IMG/VR virus record: IMGVR_UViG_3300009151_003179 | Coordinates: 62,001 to 126,000 of that record | DNA: 64,000 nt | DNA from: a virus | Reading direction: 5' to 3' (one strand) | Shown here: positions 58,619 to 64,000 of the stretch, one piece after another | Position numbering within the stretch: position 1 is the first letter of the stretch | Layout of the letters: each line of letters opens with the position of its first letter | The notes under the pieces: model-generated | Seen by the model: the letters and a program-made list of their open reading frames with translations, nothing else | What the model was told of the DNA's origin: nothing | Databases searched by the model: none | Program-made: the position numbers and the translations under genes

Positions 58619-59840
58619 CAATTTACCAAATAGTGCAACATTGTGTACACAATTATGGAATCATGCTGTTGTTGATATAGATAAGAAAAAAATCAGAGCA
58701 TGTTGTAAAACTCCTTCTATACAATTAACAGATAATGATATTGCTACATACAAGCAAGATGCTTTTATTAATTTACCAGTAATACGTGAAGCAAGAAAAG
58801 AAATGCTTGACGGTGAGAAGCCAGCTATGTGCCGCACCTGCTGGGATTTAGAAGCCAAAGGAAATTTTAGTTTTAGAACTGGGAATTTTGCTTGGCAAAA
58901 CTATTTTAAAGATTTAAATTACAGTGATTATACATTATCAAATCATCCAAATGATTTAGATATACAGTTGGATAACTATTGTGATTTAAAGTGTTTATAT
59001 TGCAATGAAGAATTTAGTAGCCAATGGCAAGCAGAGAAACAAAAGTTTGGTGATATACAGTCTTTTATCCCTATACAAACAGCACATGATGACTTTGTTA
59101 AAATTTTCTTTACATGGTTTAACACAGTAAAAGATAACTTTGAACGTATTGCTTTTTTAGGCGGGGAGCCATTAATCAGTCCTCGTTTCTATGAGTTACT
59201 TGATATGATTCTTGAAGCGTACAATAATAAATTCCCCGATGAATTGGTGATTAATATCATAACTAATCTGAATACTACATCAAAATACTTAGAAAAATTT
59301 ATTGACACTATCAATCGTTATAAAGATAAAGTTAAGTTTAACATAAACATTTCACAAGAAGCATATGGGCAGCAAGCTGAAGCTATTAGACATGGTTTAG
59401 ATTTTAACAGATTTATGTTTAATTTTAATGAGTTAGCCAAAATTAAAGGGATTGTATTAAGCACTATAACTACTGTCAATGTATTGAGCCTAAGTACATT
59501 GTATAAGTATTTAAAATTTGTGACTGAGATTGAAAAAGAACACAATGTTCACGTTATCATTTATCCAAACTTAGTGAGCTTTCCAGAACATTTACAAGTT
59601 TCATTAATGGATAAACAGTTGGGTAAAGAATATATTGATTTGGCTATTGAAGCTTTATCCGAAAAAAATCACCAGGGGTACATTGACTTCTTAAATACAT
59701 TATACGATAAGTTTGTCTTTGAAGAAATCAGAGATACAGATAACCACAATTCTCTTATAAAAGAACTAGAAACTCTGTCTGTTAGACGAAACGTAAATTA
59801 TAAGGAAATATTTAATGAGTACAAATACATCTGGGGATAA
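58611..59840 (+). CDS. radical SAM protein 4, N-terminal twitch type
   Basis: 409 residues. Cys set C12, CC31-32, CRTC at 74-77, core CDLKCLYC at 124-131, 'FLGGEPLISPRFYELL'. 'NISQEAYGQQAEAIRHGLDFNRF' matches the same stretch in the next protein, so the two are paralogues. Overlaps the next gene by 26 nt. Confidence 0.88.
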   Translation: MNNNLPNSATLCTQLWNHAVVDIDKKKIRACCKTPSIQLTDNDIATYKQDAFINLPVIREARKEMLDGEKPAMCRTCWDLEAKGNFSFRTGNFAWQNYFKDLNYSDYTLSNHPNDLDIQLDNYCDLKCLYCNEEFSSQWQAEKQKFGDIQSFIPIQTAHDDFVKIFFTWFNTVKDNFERIAFLGGEPLISPRFYELLDMILEAYNNKFPDELVINIITNLNTTSKYLEKFIDTINRYKDKVKFNINISQEAYGQQAEAIRHGLDFNRFMFNFNELAKIKGIVLSTITTVNVLSLSTLYKYLKFVTEIEKEHNVHVIIYPNLVSFPEHLQVSLMDKQLGKEYIDLAIEALSEKNHQGYIDFLNTLYDKFVFEEIRDTDNHNSLIKELETLSVRRNVNYKEIFNEYKYIWG

Positions 59841-61410
59841 CTCAGTTTGGGATTCACTGACACATGAACATGCTGAGTCAGGAAAAGTGTACAACGAAAC
59901 ACTCGAGGTTATAACACCACCATTACAAAACTACATGGATGAACCTACCTTCCCTGCACAAGTTGATCCAGCTAACGTATCTTGTAAATTCAAATGGGAT
60001 TATCCTATTGTTAACTTGATGAGCGGTCATAGTAGAACATGTTGCCGTGTACCAAAACAAGTTATAACTCAACAAGACCTTGATATGTATGGCATAGATG
60101 CTATTCAAAATTTACCATACGAACAAGATAGACGTAGAGAAAAGATTTTAGGTATTACACATGTTGATTGTGAATCTTGTGTAAGATTAGAATGGAATGG
60201 TGCTATTAGCCCTCGTAGTAATATGCAAGGGTTTGTTAATGAGTGGTTAATTACCCATCATAATGCATATCCACATAAAGTAAAAAATGTACAGAAATGG
60301 CACGTTGACCATATGCCAACAAATGCCAATGACTTACCCTTCAATCATCCATTACTAAGAGCAGATCATCCTGATATGTTAGAAATTATCTTGGGTAATC
60401 ATTGTGATTTGAAATGTACATATTGTAGTATTCATTACAGCACTCAATGGCAAACTGAATTAATTAAGTTTGGTGATATCAAAAAAGAAGATATTGACCA
60501 TCATTTTCCGGCAGCGCCTGAAAAATTAGAACCTGTATTCTGGGAATGGTTCTATGATGTTGGTCGTCATTCTAGTAAAGTTATTAACATTCTAGGTGGC
60601 GAGCCTACATATATGCCAAAGTTTTATGATGTTATGGAAAAGTTAACAGCGGCTTACAAAGACTTAGGTAAGAAAGATAGACATGTTGAATTAGGTATAT
60701 TATCTAACATGAACACTAAACAACCACAAATGGATCGTTTTTTAAATCTATTACCTGAACTTACTAAGTATCTATTTTTAAGATTACAACCTAGCATTGA
60801 AGCTGTTGGTAAGAAAGCAGAATATATTAGATATGGTTTAGATTGGAATCGATTTGAAGGTAACATCAAAAGAATATTAGGAGAACGATCTAAGTATGGA
60901 TTAACTCCTGACAACTTTGGCATGGGATTTCAAATGGCTTTGAATAGCTTTAGTATTTCAAGTTTACCAGACTTTATTCATTGGTCTAATGAATTGATTA
61001 ATGAGTTTGACTTTGAAATTGGATTGATGAAAAATGTGGTTAGTTTTCCTAGACACCATAATCCACACGTACTTACTCCTGACTTTGGTACTTACCTTGA
61101 ACAAGCACGTGATTATATTGAAATATATGCCGAGCGCAATGATAGACAAATCAGAAGATTATCAGCATTGCATCATGGTGTCCCCCCTCATGGTAGTTGG
61201 GTGAGCTATAATGTAGATTTATTAAACAGTTTAGTAGATTCTGTCAGTAGTGATTATCGCAGTGAATATGATGTTGAAAGCCGTGGCCATTGGTATCATT
61301 TTGTAGAATCTATGAAGCATAGAAGAAATATTGATGTATTAGAATATTATCCTGAAATGACAGAATTTTATAATTTGTGCAAGAAACATGCACAACATGG
61401 TGATAAATAA
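59815..61410 (+). CDS. radical SAM protein 5, N-terminal twitch type
   Basis: 531 residues. An extra N-terminal part of about 55 residues, then Cys set 'SCKFKWDYP', 'TCCRVPK', 'CESCVRLEW', core CDLKCTYC, and 'ILGGEPTYMPKFYDVM'. 'KKAEYIRYGLDWNRF' matches protein 4. Ribosome site AAGGAAAT inside the end of gene 4. Ends 4 nt before the oxygenase gene. Confidence 0.88.
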   Translation: MSTNTSGDNSVWDSLTHEHAESGKVYNETLEVITPPLQNYMDEPTFPAQVDPANVSCKFKWDYPIVNLMSGHSRTCCRVPKQVITQQDLDMYGIDAIQNLPYEQDRRREKILGITHVDCESCVRLEWNGAISPRSNMQGFVNEWLITHHNAYPHKVKNVQKWHVDHMPTNANDLPFNHPLLRADHPDMLEIILGNHCDLKCTYCSIHYSTQWQTELIKFGDIKKEDIDHHFPAAPEKLEPVFWEWFYDVGRHSSKVINILGGEPTYMPKFYDVMEKLTAAYKDLGKKDRHVELGILSNMNTKQPQMDRFLNLLPELTKYLFLRLQPSIEAVGKKAEYIRYGLDWNRFEGNIKRILGERSKYGLTPDNFGMGFQMALNSFSISSLPDFIHWSNELINEFDFEIGLMKNVVSFPRHHNPHVLTPDFGTYLEQARDYIEIYAERNDRQIRRLSALHHGVPPHGSWVSYNVDLLNSLVDSVSSDYRSEYDVESRGHWYHFVESMKHRRNIDVLEYYPEMTEFYNLCKKHAQHGDK

Positions 61411-61414
61411 AAAA

Positions 61415-62089
61415 ATGAATATTACATTTACGTTAGATCCAAACAATAGATCGATATACTATATCAATTTAGAAGTAAGCCCTGAAATACTCGAAGAACT
61501 CAAGCAGGAAAATTGGGTACCTATTACTCCTACTCATTTAGATGAATATTATACAAAACGTCATCGTCTAGATGATGGATACGGAATAAAAGGTTTATTA
61601 GTACGTAAAGTATACACTTTTATGAGGTCTTCTGAATTTAAAAAAACTATGTTAGACTTGATATGGAAAGATATGACATTTCAACATAAATGGGGTCCTC
61701 GTCTTAACTATGAAAAAATTAACAATTGTACCATTGTTGAATTTGGTTTTGATAAAGATTGTCCTGGATTTAGTACAGACCTTCATTTAGAAAATCGTTG
61801 TCAAATTGCATTTGGTAAGATTTTTTTTGTACCTGAGGATGCGGAAAATAAAAGCTCATATTTTTATAGAACAATAAATCGTGATGATCCTTTAAGAGTC
61901 CCTGTAGGTATGGGACTAGGTTGGCTATGTGTCAATACACATGAAGGTTGGCATGAAGGTTATAACGCTAGTGAGGAAGATAGATATTCATCTAGTATAA
62001 ATTTTACATTTGATATATTTAACAACGGCCATGTAAAAAGCGATGACGCCACTATTAAATATATACGTGGCGAAGCTGCTTCTATTTAA
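61415..62089 (+). CDS. probable 2-oxoglutarate/Fe(II) oxygenase
   Basis: 224 residues from ATG 61415; ATG 61397 and 61388, in frame, are possible. A double-stranded beta-helix is suggested by 'STDLHLENRCQIAFGKIFFV' (His-x-Glu) and 'VNTHEGWHEG' (distal His), then Arg in 'DRYSSSINFTF' for 2-oxoglutarate. His-x-Glu instead of His-x-Asp is less usual. It may hydroxylate the same target that the radical SAM enzymes modify. Converges on the next gene by 4 nt. Confidence 0.6.
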   Translation: MNITFTLDPNNRSIYYINLEVSPEILEELKQENWVPITPTHLDEYYTKRHRLDDGYGIKGLLVRKVYTFMRSSEFKKTMLDLIWKDMTFQHKWGPRLNYEKINNCTIVEFGFDKDCPGFSTDLHLENRCQIAFGKIFFVPEDAENKSSYFYRTINRDDPLRVPVGMGLGWLCVNTHEGWHEGYNASEEDRYSSSINFTFDIFNNGHVKSDDATIKYIRGEAASI

Positions 62090-63273
62090 TAATTTATTAA
62101 TTTCCATAATTCAGGCAAATAGTCTTTCATATCTGTTTGTCTATAGTCATCGTGTAATTTTAAAAAGTTAATTAACTTAATTCTATATTCTTCTGCATTA
62201 GAATATTCATATCCATCATCATTTGGTAGATTAATGAAATTAATGATAAATTCTTTGTGACCGGTGTCAGGAGATTTTAAATTATACTTACTAAAATCTA
62301 TCTTATCTATTTTTTCTACTAATTTATTTTTTAATCTTGATGGTAAGTTTTTAAGACATAACATTTGTGGATCATGTATTAGATTTGCAAACATAATAAA
62401 ACAACCATACTTACTTAATTCATCTAATATTTCTTCTAAGTTTAAAATATTTAAAATACTAGCAGTTGGATAAATACCAACAAAGAAAGGGTGTGGTAAT
62501 ACAGCATATTTTTTGATGTTATCATCTATTTTATTCCATTTTGCTGGCCAACGTTGATATTCAAATCTAGTACCAATATCATCTATACTCAAAAACAAAT
62601 TTATTCTTTTAAATTGTTTAAGTAATTCTATTAGTTCATCAGTATATACTGTACCATTTGTATTCAGTGTTAAACTAATATTTTTAGCTAAATTTTTATC
62701 TACTAAAAATTTAATGTAATCCAATACTTCATCATTGATTAATGGTTCACCGCCGTATATTAATAGATATTCAAGATTGACTGACATATCATGCAATGCT
62801 TGTAATCGTTCACCTTCAAATTTATCTAATGATACCGTTTCATAGTAATCAGCTGGTATCAACGGTATATTTAATTTATTAAATTGTGTTTGCCATAAAC
62901 TACTTAGATAAGGACTACATATGCGACAAGCCAAATTACATTTATTAGATAGTTTTAAACTAAGGTAATTTACAACAGGCTTATCAATTCTATACCTGTT
63001 GTTATATTGATTTTGTTGACGTAAACTAAAAACTCCGGCTTCTTCTTCAGTCCAACATCTTATACATTCTTCTGGTTTCTCCCCTGCTAAGAATTTCTTT
63101 CGTAATGTATTAACATCTTCACTATTCCAAATAGTATCTAATCTATCTTCAAGTATATTATACATCCCGATCTGATCGGGTTTTTTAATTACTTTACGTA
63201 TTTTACAGCATACTTGACATGAGCCTTCTGGACTTATTTCCAAACTGTTAAAGGGCATTGAACAAAAACTCAT
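62086..63273 (-). CDS. radical SAM protein 6, N-terminal twitch type
   Basis: 395 residues. Cys set C4, C19, CC22-23, CIRC at 70-73, core CNLACRIC at 112-119, 'IYGGEPLINDEVLDYI'. 'TLNTNGTVYTDELI' and 'SIDDIGTRFEYQRWP' are typical of SPASM-type radical SAM proteins. Overlaps the gene before by 4 nt, opposite to the plus-strand cluster. Confidence 0.88.
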   Translation of the reverse strand: MSFCSMPFNSLEISPEGSCQVCCKIRKVIKKPDQIGMYNILEDRLDTIWNSEDVNTLRKKFLAGEKPEECIRCWTEEEAGVFSLRQQNQYNNRYRIDKPVVNYLSLKLSNKCNLACRICSPYLSSLWQTQFNKLNIPLIPADYYETVSLDKFEGERLQALHDMSVNLEYLLIYGGEPLINDEVLDYIKFLVDKNLAKNISLTLNTNGTVYTDELIELLKQFKRINLFLSIDDIGTRFEYQRWPAKWNKIDDNIKKYAVLPHPFFVGIYPTASILNILNLEEILDELSKYGCFIMFANLIHDPQMLCLKNLPSRLKNKLVEKIDKIDFSKYNLKSPDTGHKEFIINFINLPNDDGYEYSNAEEYRIKLINFLKLHDDYRQTDMKDYLPELWKLINY

Positions 63274-64000
63274 TCTAATAAACCTTTCAGTTCAGGGAAC
63301 AATTCAATTGTATTTTCTTTTCTAATACCATCTAATAATTTAGTTTCTATTTTTAAATTATCAATTTCAGTTTGTGTATCGTCTGAATACATATACTTTA
63401 TAACCTTATGTATTTCATTTATAGTAACATCAGTAAGAGTATATGATTCACATTTTTTAGCATATTCTAGCCAATGCTGTTCTACTAATTCTTTTTTATC
63501 TTTAGGTAAAGATGTAAGATTGTACATTACTGGGTCTGTTAGTATGTTATAATAGATGTTATCAATATGAATTATACCTTCATCAGCTAAAAACAAATGC
63601 ATTTTAGGTAAATGAAACGCATTCAATATGCTAATGGTAGGACATAATTGTAAATAGATATCTGGACAATTTTGTTTAATTGTTCTTAGATTAGATAAGA
63701 TATTATCCCATGTACTGCCATTGCGTATGATGCTGGCTTGTTCCCAACCAGCATCTAAACTTAGTGATAGTCGGACTTTCTTAAATAAATTCCAATAATC
63801 AGTTACCACATTTTTATCTTTAAATGTTAGGCGTGTACAATTTGTATTGTAACGCAATACCAAATCAAATTTCTTATGCTCAACTAGAATATCTAATATT
63901 TCGTAATGTTCTGCCAATAGTAATGGCTCTCCACCACAAAAATATATTTCTTCAATACTATCTAAATTGTTTTTGAAAAACTCAAAAAAATCATTCTTTT
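63270..64000 (-). CDS. radical SAM protein 7 (partial, 5' end outside)
   Basis: The frame is open to the right edge; 243 codons are visible. 'YFCGGEPLLLAEHYEIL' gives the GGEP SAM-binding motif, then 'RYNTNCTRLTF' and 'RLSLSLDAGWEQASIIRNGSTWDNI', parallel to protein 6. The CxxxCxxC motif must lie outside the window. Probably N-terminal twitch type like its neighbour. Confidence 0.8.
   Translation of the reverse strand, partial: KNDFFEFFKNNLDSIEEIYFCGGEPLLLAEHYEILDILVEHKKFDLVLRYNTNCTRLTFKDKNVVTDYWNLFKKVRLSLSLDAGWEQASIIRNGSTWDNILSNLRTIKQNCPDIYLQLCPTISILNAFHLPKMHLFLADEGIIHIDNIYYNILTDPVMYNLTSLPKDKKELVEQHWLEYAKKCESYTLTDVTINEIHKVIKYMYSDDTQTEIDNLKIETKLLDGIRKENTIELFPELKGLLE

Overview
This window is part of a T4-like tailed phage (Caudoviricetes, myovirus type), AT-rich and with most genes on the minus strand. 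The evidence is a T4 core set: a primase-like protein, a gp62-like clamp-loader small subunit, UvsW, UvsX, UvsY, gp32 and gp17 (large terminase). There are also T4-late-like promoters of the form (T/G/C)ATAAATA. Three things point to a betaproteobacterial, probably freshwater, host: a Gram-negative porin of the betaproteobacterial type (36265-37149), a small BPSL0761-like protein (12508-12741), and a circularly permuted tmRNA. The host call is inference.

Layout. 1-14 kb: replication and recombination genes with many small early genes. About a dozen strong sigma70-type promoters lie here and at 28-30 kb and 40 kb; most share the extended -35 block TTTGACAATAAAT. 14-21.6 kb: packaging and head/tail genes, a methyltransferase, two proteins with prohead-protease-like N-termini, and a spanin pair. 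21.6-25 kb: sugar-modification genes (DegT aminotransferase, NAD-dependent epimerase) and thymidylate synthase. 25-30.6 kb: small early genes and a VWA/metallopeptidase plus MoxR AAA pair, each with its own promoter. 30.6-49.4 kb: a surface and envelope region. It holds six paralogous proteins of six repeats each (probable adhesins), an FN3/glycine-rich fibre, a porin, a DUF4214-like protein, a cassette of periplasmic binding protein, symporter, membrane protein and Asp/Glu racemase, and two large exported low-complexity proteins.

49.4-49.8 kb holds a two-piece (permuted) tmRNA with tag ANDSQFSIAA. A 26-codon ORF for a membrane peptide lies inside its intervening segment.

49.8-64 kb: a 1447-residue protein built of 15 aromatic repeats is divergent from a cluster of seven radical SAM genes, five of them of the N-terminal-twitch type, and a probable 2-oxoglutarate/Fe(II) oxygenase. 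This cluster, next to the repeat protein, is the best candidate for an undescribed modification system. The first and last genes of the window are cut by its edges.

How the parts work together (inference): early sigma70 promoters give replication and host-takeover functions. Late promoters give head, tail, adhesins, exported proteins, tmRNA and radical SAM genes. Several late genes have a late promoter only 6-8 nt before the start codon and no Shine-Dalgarno sequence, so their mRNAs may be leaderless.
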